From: Porphyromonadaceae bacterium UBA7203
GTDB lineage: Bacteria; Bacteroidota; Bacteroidia; Bacteroidales; Muribaculaceae
DNA: 61,220 nucleotides
Direction of reading: 5' to 3'
NCBI GenBank assembly: GCA_002490725.1
Contig: DKUN01000014.1
Location: 1 to 61,220 of the forward strand
Below are positions 50,221-60,476 of the stretch, piece by piece. Position numbers and translations under genes: made by a program. Under the pieces are notes generated by a model. The model was not told the DNA's origin. It did no database searches and saw only the letters and a list, made by a program, of their open reading frames with translations. Position 1 is the first letter of the stretch. Every line of letters starts with the position of its first letter.

Positions 50221-53200
50221 ATGAACATCAAGTCGTTATTAGCCATAATCGCAATGTCAGCAATTGTCTCATCCGGTTTTGGAGCAACTCCATCGAAACC
50301 TGATTTCGCCTACCCCAAAACCGTCAGCAAAAACGCTGAAACTCAACTGAAATCAGCCCTAAAAAAGAACAACGGGCCTGAGATTGTGCGCTCACTGCTC
50401 GACTATGGCCTCGCACAGACGGCAATCAACCCCGACAAGCTCGACGCGACAATGAAGTTCTACACTTCAACTGCCGCCAAGGTCAAAGACCCCGCCACAA
50501 AAGCGATGATTCAACTCGCCATGGCCGATGCCGAAAGCAACGACTCGCTCGCCGCCGATGCAATTACCCGCTATGACACCGCGCTCAAAGCCACTCCGAC
50601 CGAACTTTGGAAATCGGTTGTCAACGCCGACGAGCGCTTCTTTCCTACCCTCTACGACTTCGCCGTAGCCGGCATCGCCGCCGACAACGATTCGATTCGG
50701 GCCGCCGCAATGGCCTACGACACCGACCGCCCCTATCCGCTGGTATATCTCGAATTGCTTCAGGCCGACAACTTTGACGAGTATAAGGCTATATGCAAAA
50801 AATTCGCCGGAAAACCGGCCGAAATTTATCCGCTCATTGAAATGGCTCGCAGCGCAGGCTCGCTTGCAGAGCGCAAAGAAGCCTACGCGATGCTCAAAAA
50901 CCGCCAAAACGCCGACCCCGAAGTGGCAAAGGCCATCAAATACCTCACCCGCCCGAGTCTGACAGTTCAGGCCAACAACATTATAGGCCGCGGAAAGCCA
51001 TTGACAGTCAAAGTGAGTGCCGTTTGCCTGAACTCCGCCAGATTGCGCGTTTCAATGGATAAGCCTACCCCAAAAACAATCAAAACAATCGACCTCAAGT
51101 TCGACGGAAGCGGCGTGTTCGAAGCCGACACTACGCTCGAAATCTCACTTGAGAACTATGGCCGCTACTCCATCACGCCTCTGTTCAGCGCCTCGCAGGG
51201 CAAGAACAGAAATTCCGACCGGCTGAACATTACCGTAACCGACTTTCTGATTTCCAAGCCGCTGCTCGGCTCAAAAAAAGAATTTCCGGCCATGGCTCTC
51301 GACGTAATCAACGGAGCTCTGCAGCCCAACGTCAGCATCCGAGTCAACGACCACAGAATCTCGGCCTCGCGCGGAGCCGACATCTATACCCCCGAAATAT
51401 ATTATTACAACGGCTACTCGCCGGGCAATGAAGTCAGCTATAACGCCTCGATTCTGACTGACCGAGCCATTTACCACCCGGGCGACACACTCCGGTTTGC
51501 CGCAACTCTGATGAGCGTCAAAGGCCAGGCACGCAAACTCGACTCCGGCCGAAAGGTCACGGTAATGCTGCGCAATGCCAACTACGAGCGCATCGACTCA
51601 GTCAAGGCCGTCAGCGACGACTTTGGCCGCATCAGCGGCAGCTTCGTGCTCCCGACCGACGGGCTGACCGGCCGCTTTACGGTGCAGATTGAAGAGGGGG
51701 GCAGCTCATCGGTGATGGTCACCGACTATAAGGCGCCGACCTTTGCGGTCGACCTCAAGGCCGTGCGCATCGACTCGACCACAGTCGAGCTGAAGGGCAA
51801 CGCCACGGGCTATAACGGCTTCCCGATTGCCGACGCCAAGGTAGCGCTGACCGTCAACAAACTGCCTGACTGGATATGGCTGCGCGACTTCCGCAACTTC
51901 CGCGGCTCGGAAGTCATTGCCTCCGACACCGTAACCTCCGACGCCGCCGGCAACTTCACGGCCCGCATCTCCGTTCCCGCAGGCACGAACATCAACGCTA
52001 CCGCAACCGCCTCGAGTCCGACCGGCGAGAGCCACGACGCCCACTGTTTCATTCCTTTCTACAGCTATCACATCGAGGGAGCAATCGGCCCGTTCACCGA
52101 GGCCGGCAAGGCTCCGCGCTTCTCGGCTATCGACTCCGAGGGCAACCGCGCCGACGTTGACCTGAAACTGTCGTTGCAATCTCAGTCTGACTCTGAGCGC
52201 ATTACCCCCGACGACGGATGGAACAACGTCCCGTCGGGCAAATACACCGTCAGCGTCGAGGCCGATAACGCCGCGCCCTGCATCTTCGAGACTGAAGTCT
52301 ATCGCCCCACCGACGCCATGCCTCCGTCAACGAGCGCTTTGTTCGTGCCGGTAACCAAGGCCGTCCCCGGCTCGCGCCTGCTCGCAGGCACATCGTTTGC
52401 CGACAGCCATATTCTGCTGACCACCTGCAGCGCCGACTCCATTATCGAACAGCGCTGGCTCACGCCCTCAAAAGGCAACTTCTTCATCGACATAAACCTG
52501 CCCGACGGAGTCGACGACGCGATAATGACCCTCCACACGCTGCGCGACTATCGCTTCGTGTCATGCGACATCCGCATTTCGCGCCCCGACGCCGTGCGCG
52601 ACCTCAAGGTCGAAATCTCGTCGATGCGCGACAAGGTGACTCCCGGCGACCGCGAAACGTGGACCCTCCGCGTAACCGACAACCTCGGCCGCCCGGTCGA
52701 GGCCGCGCTGATGCTCGACGTCTACTCAAAGGCGCTCGACGCCCTGGCTCCGTTCAACTGGGAATTCCGCCTGCCCTACGTCTACAGTCCGCGCCTGAGC
52801 TTCAACGACGGCAGCAGCTATCGCACCTATGCCTCAATAAACGGCAGCGTAGCCCCTGTCAACAACCCGGCAGGAACCACATGCGGATTCAACCTCTACG
52901 GCCGTCGCTGGCCCCGTGTGGTCGAGGAAATCTTTTCGTGTGTAAAACAAACCTCGCGCAGCCTCATGATGAAGTCGGCCGCCATGAACGACTACGGCAG
53001 CTCCGACATGATGTTAGCCGAGCCTGAAGCCGCCATTGCCGAAGATTCGGACATAGAAGAGTCCGATGCCAAAGCTGCGGTTACCGGCGGAGGCGCCAAC
53101 GCAGCTGAAGCCGCAGGCAACGACTCCTACAGGATGCCTGAAACGGCGGTGGCTTTGTGGCAACCCGTGCTCACCACCGCGCCCGACGGTTCGCTGCAAA

Positions 53201-55245
53201 TCGAGTTCACCGCGCCCGACGCCAACACGACTTGGGCCGTCAAGGCCCTTGCCTACGACCGACGGCTGCTCAGCGGCATCGCCTCGGCCGAAATCATTGC
53301 GTCGAAACCGGTGATGATACAACCGCAGCTACCCCGCTTCCTACGCTCGGGCGACAGCATCGAGCTGCGCGCCATGGTAATGAACAACACCGACTCGGCA
53401 GCATCGGCCCAATCGTTCATCGAAATCATAAACCCGGCCGACAACTCACTTATCGGCCGCCACGAATTCACCGACAGCATTGCGCCCCACGGCTCGTCGA
53501 TAATCGCCGTGAAGCTCGACACACCCGCCGATGCAGCCATGATTGAAATCAGGGCGCGTGCCACTGCAGGCAACTTCACCGACGGCGAACGGTCGCTCAT
53601 ACCCGTCTTGCCCGCCCGTGTTGACGTGCGCACCGGACGTCCGCTCTTTGTCAGCGCCGACAGCACCGAAGTAACGGTCGACGTCGAGCGTGGCGGCGTC
53701 ATGACCTTTACCGCCAACGCCGCCTGGGAGTGTGTCACCGCCCTGCCCGGCTTGCGCGCGTCCGAAAGCCGCAGCGCCTTGAGCGCCGTTGCCTCACTGT
53801 TCAGCGCGGCCACGGCCCGCGGACTGCTACGCTCCCATCCCGAAATCGGCATGGCCCTTCACCGCTGGCAACATGAAGACTCCGTTCTGATTTCGCGGCT
53901 TATGCGCAATGACGACCTGAAAATAGCCCTGCTCGAATCCACTCCTTTTGTCAGCGCGGCTGCAAGCGAAACCGAACAGAGAGCCCGACTGACCCTGCTG
54001 TTCAACAACCGCGAAACCGACAAAGCGATTGCCGACGCCGAAGCCACGCTGGCCAACCTCGTGCGCAAAGACGGAGGCATTGCCTGGACTGCCAACTGCA
54101 ACGAGTCGTCCGAATGGATTACCATGCGCGCCATGCTGACGCTCGGCCGCCTGAAACGCCTCGGCTATCTGCCGCAATCAAAAGGCCTTGACCGCATCAT
54201 TACCGGAGCCATTGAATATCTTGACCGCGAAGTGGCCAGGGACTTTGCCCGCAACAAACGAGCTACCTACCCCGACTACGTCATGGTGCGCGGACTCTTC
54301 ACTGACATACGCCAGTCGGCGCCCGCCCGACGCGCGCAGGCCGCCACAGTTCAGCACCTGGTCAGCCACTGGCGCGACATGTCGCTTGAATCGATTGCCC
54401 GCGCCGCCATCATTCTCAACGATAACGGCTACCCGTCGACTGCCCGCAGGCTCATCGAATCGCTGCGCCAGCATGAAGCATGGATGCAGATGCCGCTCAG
54501 CCCGATGCTGCTCAACGCATTCGTGGCCGTCGAGCCCGGGTGTGCCGAAATAGACATGATCCGTACTGAATACATTGCCCGCAAGCAGAGTATGGACTGG
54601 GGCAGCGGGCCCGAAGTCAGCGAACTCGTAGCATCGATTCTCAACTCGGGAACCACATGGCTCATTCCCGCCGCCAACGAACTGACCGTAAAGGTCAACG
54701 GCTTGGAAGTAAACAGCGGGGCCGAGAGCGTGACCGGCGAGTTCCGCCTCGATTTGCCCGAGGGCGGACGCGTAGAGATTGCCAAGGGCAGTTTCCCGGC
54801 ATGGGGTGGCGTCTTTTCGGCGTCGACCGACTCGATTTGTCGGGTCGAGCCGTTTGAGTCAGACCATGTCAAACTCACCCGCTCAATCAGCGGCACTCCG
54901 GCCGTCGGCGAAAAAATCACGCTGACTCTCACCATCGAAGCCTCACGCGACATGGACTACGTGGTCGTTACCCAGCCACGCTGCGCCGCGCTCGAGCCAG
55001 TCGACCAGCTCCCGTCGACCCTTTGGCTCGGCTATCACAACGCCTACCGCGAGCCCTGCCCCACCGTGACCAACTGGTTCTTTAACCGCCTGGCTAAAGG
55101 CAAGACCATAATCACCGAAACATTCTACGTAACAGCAGCGGGCACATTCTCGCTCGCGCCCGCCGAGCTCCAGAGCCAATACGCGCCCGAATTCCAGTCC
55201 CACACGGCCGGAGCGGAATTCACAACCGCCCCCGCCCGAAACTAA
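50221..55245 (+). CDS. Alpha-2-macroglobulin family protein without thioester motif
   Basis: A 1674-residue exported macroglobulin-like protein. A signal peptide (about residues 1-22) precedes a helical N-terminal part (about 25-240). Macroglobulin beta domains follow, including the MG2 signature TDRAIYHPGDTLRF near residue 420, and then the A2M domain with PETAVALWQPVLTT near residue 980. Where typical members have a GCxEQ thioester after LPGL, this protein has LRASESRS (about 1178-1185), with no Cys-x-Glu-Gln. Covalent trapping is therefore unlikely, though physical trapping of proteases remains possible. The pbpC gene often paired with bacterial macroglobulins is absent. It lies 87 nt after the Spy-like gene. 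Confidence 0.88.
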   Translation: MNIKSLLAIIAMSAIVSSGFGATPSKPDFAYPKTVSKNAETQLKSALKKNNGPEIVRSLLDYGLAQTAINPDKLDATMKFYTSTAAKVKDPATKAMIQLAMADAESNDSLAADAITRYDTALKATPTELWKSVVNADERFFPTLYDFAVAGIAADNDSIRAAAMAYDTDRPYPLVYLELLQADNFDEYKAICKKFAGKPAEIYPLIEMARSAGSLAERKEAYAMLKNRQNADPEVAKAIKYLTRPSLTVQANNIIGRGKPLTVKVSAVCLNSARLRVSMDKPTPKTIKTIDLKFDGSGVFEADTTLEISLENYGRYSITPLFSASQGKNRNSDRLNITVTDFLISKPLLGSKKEFPAMALDVINGALQPNVSIRVNDHRISASRGADIYTPEIYYYNGYSPGNEVSYNASILTDRAIYHPGDTLRFAATLMSVKGQARKLDSGRKVTVMLRNANYERIDSVKAVSDDFGRISGSFVLPTDGLTGRFTVQIEEGGSSSVMVTDYKAPTFAVDLKAVRIDSTTVELKGNATGYNGFPIADAKVALTVNKLPDWIWLRDFRNFRGSEVIASDTVTSDAAGNFTARISVPAGTNINATATASSPTGESHDAHCFIPFYSYHIEGAIGPFTEAGKAPRFSAIDSEGNRADVDLKLSLQSQSDSERITPDDGWNNVPSGKYTVSVEADNAAPCIFETEVYRPTDAMPPSTSALFVPVTKAVPGSRLLAGTSFADSHILLTTCSADSIIEQRWLTPSKGNFFIDINLPDGVDDAIMTLHTLRDYRFVSCDIRISRPDAVRDLKVEISSMRDKVTPGDRETWTLRVTDNLGRPVEAALMLDVYSKALDALAPFNWEFRLPYVYSPRLSFNDGSSYRTYASINGSVAPVNNPAGTTCGFNLYGRRWPRVVEEIFSCVKQTSRSLMMKSAAMNDYGSSDMMLAEPEAAIAEDSDIEESDAKAAVTGGGANAAEAAGNDSYRMPETAVALWQPVLTTAPDGSLQIEFTAPDANTTWAVKALAYDRRLLSGIASAEIIASKPVMIQPQLPRFLRSGDSIELRAMVMNNTDSAASAQSFIEIINPADNSLIGRHEFTDSIAPHGSSIIAVKLDTPADAAMIEIRARATAGNFTDGERSLIPVLPARVDVRTGRPLFVSADSTEVTVDVERGGVMTFTANAAWECVTALPGLRASESRSALSAVASLFSAATARGLLRSHPEIGMALHRWQHEDSVLISRLMRNDDLKIALLESTPFVSAAASETEQRARLTLLFNNRETDKAIADAEATLANLVRKDGGIAWTANCNESSEWITMRAMLTLGRLKRLGYLPQSKGLDRIITGAIEYLDREVARDFARNKRATYPDYVMVRGLFTDIRQSAPARRAQAATVQHLVSHWRDMSLESIARAAIILNDNGYPSTARRLIESLRQHEAWMQMPLSPMLLNAFVAVEPGCAEIDMIRTEYIARKQSMDWGSGPEVSELVASILNSGTTWLIPAANELTVKVNGLEVNSGAESVTGEFRLDLPEGGRVEIAKGSFPAWGGVFSASTDSICRVEPFESDHVKLTRSISGTPAVGEKITLTLTIEASRDMDYVVVTQPRCAALEPVDQLPSTLWLGYHNAYREPCPTVTNWFFNRLAKGKTIITETFYVTAAGTFSLAPAELQSQYAPEFQSHTAGAEFTTAPARN

Positions 55246-55278
55246 TGACCGAATCCACGGCCCCGCAGGCCGGCAGAA

Positions 55279-55320
55279 CCGCAGGTTCCCGATAGAATTT
55301 AAGGAACCTGCGGATTTTTC
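55279..55320 (+). terminator. Intrinsic terminator after the macroglobulin gene
   Basis: A perfect 11-bp stem, CCGCAGGTTCC (55279-55289) and GGAACCTGCGG (55303-55313), with a 13-nt loop, followed by ATTTTTC. It begins 33 nt after the stop codon. Confidence 0.9.
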
Positions 55321-55330
55321 TACCGGCTAA

Positions 55331-55361
55331 TTGCTTGTATAAGATTTTTTTAATAACTTTG
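55331..55361 (+). promoter_or_regulatory. Promoter for the M60 metallopeptidase gene
   Basis: TTG at 55331-55333, a 20-nt spacer and TAACTTTG at 55354-55361 match the Bacteroidetes consensus. The ATG is at 55395, giving a leader of about 27 nt. The promoter sits directly behind the terminator of the previous gene. Confidence 0.78.
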
Positions 55362-55394
55362 CACCGAAATTTCATCCTTCCTTAAATCTGACCA

Positions 55395-58300
55395 ATGAAT
55401 AAGTATATTTTGAGCGCGGTTGTCAGTGCGCTCACTTGTGTTACAGTATTGGCCGAAGCCCCCGGTGCCGGCAATGTTTACCGCATCAAAAACATCGGTC
55501 ACAACATATACATGACCGACCGAGGCCCGACATCGGCCGTTGGATGCTCAACGCTCAACGAAGAGAGCAATGCCCAGCTCTGGCTGCTCGAAGAGAACGC
55601 GAATGTTTCAGGCGGCCTGACATTCAGAAGCCTTGTAAGCGCCTGTTATCTTTACAGCCCCAACGCTATCTCCAACGAATGGACAGTCAATGAGACCGTC
55701 TCGGCCAACAATTCTATATTCTCTATCACATCGACCAACGGCAACTTCGTGATTCGCGCCGCAAAAAACTCTGGCGGATACAACTTTGCCCACTGCGACG
55801 CTTCTTCAAACGTAGTATGCTGGGAAGCGTCCGACCCCTCGTCCCAATGGAGCTTCGAGCTCGTTGAAATGACGCAGCAGGAAATTGACAATGCGCTGTC
55901 AGCTCCCTCGTCCATGATTACCGAAATATCCAACGCTTCAGCTTATCAGCCCCACCTCGATGCCCTCTTCGCTGACAAGGCATGCACCCGCCTGAAAGTG
56001 TCGGGCAACCTGGCTTCCAACTCCCACTACCTCGCCCTGTCAGAGCCCTTGCGCCGCATGGTCGACAAAGTGCAGAGCGCCAACTGGGCCGAAACCAACG
56101 GCCAATGGGATAGCGAACACGCGCTTAAATATCGAGTGCAAAGCTACGAACCCTTCTCCGAGGGCGACAATGCAGCCCAGCTCGCCGGAATCCAGGCCTA
56201 TACCAACATGAACAACCCGACCGGCATCGTGGCCGACGTGCACGACGCGCTTTATGTCATGGTCGACGACGCAGTGCCGCCCGGCGCCACACTCTATATT
56301 CTCGGATTTTCCGACAACGGCATGCACAATTCCACCACCGAAGGATATGAACTCAAGCAGGGACTCAACATTATCCCAAACTACACCGACTGCGCCCACT
56401 TCTTCATCTACTACACGGTCAACACCGTGAGCGACCGTAACGGCAAGAAGGTTCACTCGGAATATAAAGTCACAGAATTCCCCTCGCTGAAAATCCACAT
56501 CGAAGGCGGTCGGCTCAACGGCTTCTTCAACCCGATTGGCGACGAACTCTACCGGGCCGACACCCGCGCTGACTTCGACTACACCTCGGCACGCGCATCG
56601 CACCCGATGTATGACCTCGTTGGCAAATACGTGATTCTCCATCTGCACAAAGACAATATCGGCAGCTCGCTCGGCGTGATTTCCTCGCTTGACGCCGCAG
56701 CCAATCCGGGCACAAAGAAGGAATACGACCCCGTTGAAATCATCAAGGCCTGGGATAACATGTGTTTTTCCGAACGCATACTGATGGGCATACAAAGCGA
56801 CGCCGACGTCGCGTCGGAATATAACCGCGGATACTATGCGCCGCTCACGGGCGACAACATAATCGACCCCGGTTTCAGCTATGCCGACTACTTCAACAAC
56901 CGCATGATGGGCATTTCAATGGAGGGCGACCTATACATGAACGCTACTTCGTGGCGAACCGCCTATAATGTCAGCACCATCGCTTCCATCCTGACCGAAC
57001 TGCCCTACGGCAATGTCTGGGGACCCGCCCACGAATACGGCCACATCAACCAGCAGCCCATCAGAATTGCCGGCACCACCGAGGAATCTAACAATATCTT
57101 CTCGAACGTAGCGCTCTATTTCAGCCCCCACGGCACAACATCGCGCGCAACATATCCGTCTGACCAGCGCAATCTGTTCAACCAAGGAAAAACCTATCTG
57201 GAACACGGAACCTGGGGCACTACCCGCATGTTCTGGCAACTTTGGTGCTACTATCACGCCACAGGCCACAACACCAAGTTCTATCCGCGCCTCTTCGAAC
57301 TGCTGCGTCAGGATCCGCTCTACTGGGGTCCGAACGTCAACGGCGTGTATCAGCTCAACCCCAAAAACGACTTGCTGAAATTCGCGGTAAAATGCTGCAT
57401 CGCCGCTCAGGAAGACCTCACCGACTTCTTTACCGCATGGGGTTTCTTCGTGCCTCAGCAAAACTATAAAATCAACGACTACGACAACTTCATCGCCAAC
57501 CTTACCCCCGAAGACATAGCCGAAGTCAAGGCTGATATCGCCGCACTCGGACTCCCTGAAAACCGCGCAATCATCTTGATTGACGACCGACCCGGCTCAA
57601 CCAGGCCCACCCACGACGAATTCAACAAAGACCTCTGCGGCGAAATGGGCGGTCTCGCCGACTTCACCAACGGATCCGTTCCGACGGGCAACTTCGCTTA
57701 TCAGGTTAGCGGCACGACGGTGACAATCACCGGCGACGGCTCAGGCGGCGTAGGCTTTCTGCTCTACGACAGCGAAGGCAACCTTGCCGGCTTCTCCAAC
57801 AGCCGCACATTCGAGGTCTCGCCCGAAGTCGCTGCAAAAATAGCCGCCGGCGAAATCACTGTCACAGTCATTGGCACCGACAACTCCGAACTGAAAGCAT
57901 CAGACCTTGCGGAAGCAGGTTCCGACGAGGATAAAATCGCCATTATCAACAACATGCTTCAGGAGGCCATTGCTCTTCTGGCCTATCGCGACAGCAACAA
58001 CAACCGCCCCGGCCTGCTGTTTGACGCCTCGTGCGCCGACCTGCAGGATAAGGTCGACAGCACAAACTCCGCCCTCGAGGCCGGTGCGTCGGGCAGCGCT
58101 CTGACAGATATCTATCAGGAACTGTCGGCGGCCTACTATGCGCTTGTCAACGATGCCGACGCAACCATCCCCGTCACTCCCGGAGCGGCATATCGCCTTG
58201 TCAACAAAGCATATCCGAGCCTCACCATGACCTCCGACGGCTTAAACTGCCGCACCGCTGCAATCAGCGGCGACACCGAGGTCTCAACCGTCAGCCAATG

Positions 58301-60245
58301 GGTTCTCGAGCCGCTCGGCGATTCGGGCCGATTCGCAATCCGTAACCGCCATTTTGGCAGCTACATCGGCGAAGTAACCCAATATGAAGAATCGTTCCCG
58401 CTGACCGAAACTCCCGCTGCCTTCACTATCGTTTCCCCCTCGCGTGCCGCATTTGCCTTCGCGCTCGACGGCGATGAAGCGCACTCGCTCCACTCGAAGG
58501 GCACCCGCGATTTGCGCGTGGTCATGTGGCATGCAGCCGAAACGCCTACCCAATGGGAACTGTTCGAAGTCACGTCAGCCGACATAATGCAGCAACAAGA
58601 GCGCCTGGAAAACGCCGTCAACTCGGCCCACGCCCTGCTCAACACAGCCGGCACCGCAAGGGGCTATGAATCGCGACCGGTCAAAATCACGCCCGAACGG
58701 CTCTACTCCAACGCTCCCCACACCGACGATGACGGCTCTGACACGTTCACCAGCTGGTATGTCATTCTCGACAACAACACCGACACATATTTCCACTCAA
58801 GCTGGAGCGACGGAAAAGATAGCGATGACGGCCTCAATCACTACATCCGCATCGAGGCTCCCGAAGGCGAAACCTTCCATGATTTCTCGCTGACCTACAT
58901 TACCCGCGACAACGATGGCGGCGCAAGCGACATCAAGGCCTACGTGCTCGAAACCTCGCCCGACGGCGAAACCTGGACCGAACTCCGCTCGGAATCAGGA
59001 CTCACAAGCGGAGCCAAGCAAAAAAAGGTTATTGACGGCACCGCGCCTGCCGGCACACGCTATCTGCGTTTCATGGTAAACGAGAGCGGAGCCCCCGTGA
59101 ACGGAACCTCTCATTACTGCTTTGCCATTTCAGAACTCAGCCTCACGAACCGCGATGAACGCGTGCTCGAAATCTCGGGGCTCTATCCGGCTGTGACTAT
59201 CGAACAGATGCAGGCCGTTATCGACGCCATAGTAGCCTCCGCCCCGCTTCGCTACGGCAACACTGACCCCACCGCCGATGAACTCGAAGCCGCAATCAAC
59301 TCGATAACGGCCGCTGCCGACGTCCTCGAAGCCGCAATGAACCAAAGCCACGACCGGCTGCTTGAACTGATTCAGCGCACCCAACAGCTGCTCGACGAAA
59401 CCGGATCCGTAATTATGGTTGAAGCCGGCGGCCTCAACCTCGACGCATCCTTGCTCTACTCTAACGCGCCCCATATCGGCGGCGGCGACGATTCGACCGA
59501 CATGAGCAAGCTAATCGACGGCAACACATCGACCTACTTCCACTCCAACTACAACAATTCGAAAGACAGCGAAGACGGACTCGACCACTACATTCGCATC
59601 GCCCTGCCCGAAGCCGCTCCCGAAGAGCGCTCCGGCGCACTGACACTCTGCTACACCACCCGCGTCAGCCCATACTCACAGGCAATTTTCGCGCCAGCAT
59701 CCTACACAGTAGAAATCACATCCGACATGGTCAACTGGACCGAAGCCCTGACCTGCGCCGACGAGCTGCCAGGCGGAAGCGGTCAAAACCACTCGACCGA
59801 ATGCCTCTACCTCCTGCCCGAAACAAAAGCCGTGCGCCTGGTCGTACACACCAGCTGCAACAACAAATCAGCGGGCGGCCACCAATATTTCGTGCTCAGC
59901 GAAATCGGACTGACCGCCATGACTCCCCGAGCCGAACCCCTGGCCGCATTCAGCCAAATCGATCCCGCCGCCATGACCGAAGCCCACACGTCAATTCACC
60001 GGAGCCTGCTCACCCTCGCCAACCCGACATCCGGCGAATCAGACCTCCGAAACGCCATGGCCGACCTGCAGCAGAAATATGACAACCTCATGCAAGCCCG
60101 AAACTCCATGACCGGAATCACCGCAACCGAGGCTGACTGCGCCGACGGCAAAACCACCATCTACGACCTCAGGGGCATGAAACTGCACAACGCAACCCAC
60201 CCCGGCATCTACATCATCAATCACCATAAAACCATTATCCGATAA
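55395..60245 (+). CDS. Secreted M60-type (enhancin-like) metallopeptidase with lectin-like modules
   Basis: A 1616-residue exported protease of the peptidase M60 family, whose members cleave mucins and other glycoproteins. Signal peptide at residues 1-20. An N-terminal ricin-like beta-trefoil domain (about 25-155) precedes the catalytic domain. The zinc site is H546-E547-x-x-H550 in AHEYGHINQQ, followed by E563 or E564 in TTEESNN, which fits HExxHX(8-24)E. A second trefoil-like region (about 930-1065) and two discoidin-like modules (LYSNAPHTDDDGSD, LYSNAPHIGGGDDS) follow, separated by FIVAR-like helices. The C-terminus (TIYDLRGMKL, HPGIYIINHHKTIIR) resembles a type IX sorting tail. Host mucin is the likely substrate, by family. 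Confidence 0.9.
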   Translation: MNKYILSAVVSALTCVTVLAEAPGAGNVYRIKNIGHNIYMTDRGPTSAVGCSTLNEESNAQLWLLEENANVSGGLTFRSLVSACYLYSPNAISNEWTVNETVSANNSIFSITSTNGNFVIRAAKNSGGYNFAHCDASSNVVCWEASDPSSQWSFELVEMTQQEIDNALSAPSSMITEISNASAYQPHLDALFADKACTRLKVSGNLASNSHYLALSEPLRRMVDKVQSANWAETNGQWDSEHALKYRVQSYEPFSEGDNAAQLAGIQAYTNMNNPTGIVADVHDALYVMVDDAVPPGATLYILGFSDNGMHNSTTEGYELKQGLNIIPNYTDCAHFFIYYTVNTVSDRNGKKVHSEYKVTEFPSLKIHIEGGRLNGFFNPIGDELYRADTRADFDYTSARASHPMYDLVGKYVILHLHKDNIGSSLGVISSLDAAANPGTKKEYDPVEIIKAWDNMCFSERILMGIQSDADVASEYNRGYYAPLTGDNIIDPGFSYADYFNNRMMGISMEGDLYMNATSWRTAYNVSTIASILTELPYGNVWGPAHEYGHINQQPIRIAGTTEESNNIFSNVALYFSPHGTTSRATYPSDQRNLFNQGKTYLEHGTWGTTRMFWQLWCYYHATGHNTKFYPRLFELLRQDPLYWGPNVNGVYQLNPKNDLLKFAVKCCIAAQEDLTDFFTAWGFFVPQQNYKINDYDNFIANLTPEDIAEVKADIAALGLPENRAIILIDDRPGSTRPTHDEFNKDLCGEMGGLADFTNGSVPTGNFAYQVSGTTVTITGDGSGGVGFLLYDSEGNLAGFSNSRTFEVSPEVAAKIAAGEITVTVIGTDNSELKASDLAEAGSDEDKIAIINNMLQEAIALLAYRDSNNNRPGLLFDASCADLQDKVDSTNSALEAGASGSALTDIYQELSAAYYALVNDADATIPVTPGAAYRLVNKAYPSLTMTSDGLNCRTAAISGDTEVSTVSQWVLEPLGDSGRFAIRNRHFGSYIGEVTQYEESFPLTETPAAFTIVSPSRAAFAFALDGDEAHSLHSKGTRDLRVVMWHAAETPTQWELFEVTSADIMQQQERLENAVNSAHALLNTAGTARGYESRPVKITPERLYSNAPHTDDDGSDTFTSWYVILDNNTDTYFHSSWSDGKDSDDGLNHYIRIEAPEGETFHDFSLTYITRDNDGGASDIKAYVLETSPDGETWTELRSESGLTSGAKQKKVIDGTAPAGTRYLRFMVNESGAPVNGTSHYCFAISELSLTNRDERVLEISGLYPAVTIEQMQAVIDAIVASAPLRYGNTDPTADELEAAINSITAAADVLEAAMNQSHDRLLELIQRTQQLLDETGSVIMVEAGGLNLDASLLYSNAPHIGGGDDSTDMSKLIDGNTSTYFHSNYNNSKDSEDGLDHYIRIALPEAAPEERSGALTLCYTTRVSPYSQAIFAPASYTVEITSDMVNWTEALTCADELPGGSGQNHSTECLYLLPETKAVRLVVHTSCNNKSAGGHQYFVLSEIGLTAMTPRAEPLAAFSQIDPAAMTEAHTSIHRSLLTLANPTSGESDLRNAMADLQQKYDNLMQARNSMTGITATEADCADGKTTIYDLRGMKLHNATHPGIYIINHHKTIIR

Positions 60246-60476
60246 ATGCGCGCATAGGCATAAAAACTGCACTAAACACGGTTTCTGCGTCTAAAATTCC
60301 GGCAAAATACCCTTACCCGCAAAAAAAAAACCGATAATATTTTGCCGTAACGAATATAATCGATAAATTTGCGCATAGAATTGTCATGCTGCGCTTGAAT
60401 TAAGCATAGCCTTAAATCGAAGCAAAACAAACATTATCCAATATTTAATCACTTAAATCACTACATTAAACAAAAA
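60246..60476 (+). promoter_or_regulatory. Intergenic region with promoter before the ExbB-like gene
   Basis: TTG at 60342-60344, a 19-nt spacer and TAAATTTG at 60364-60371 form a good Bacteroidetes promoter. The remaining leader of about 100 nt (60372-60476) is AT-rich with an A tract before the ATG. A poly-A run at 60321-60330 lies upstream. I see no gene or clear riboswitch fold. Confidence 0.65.
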
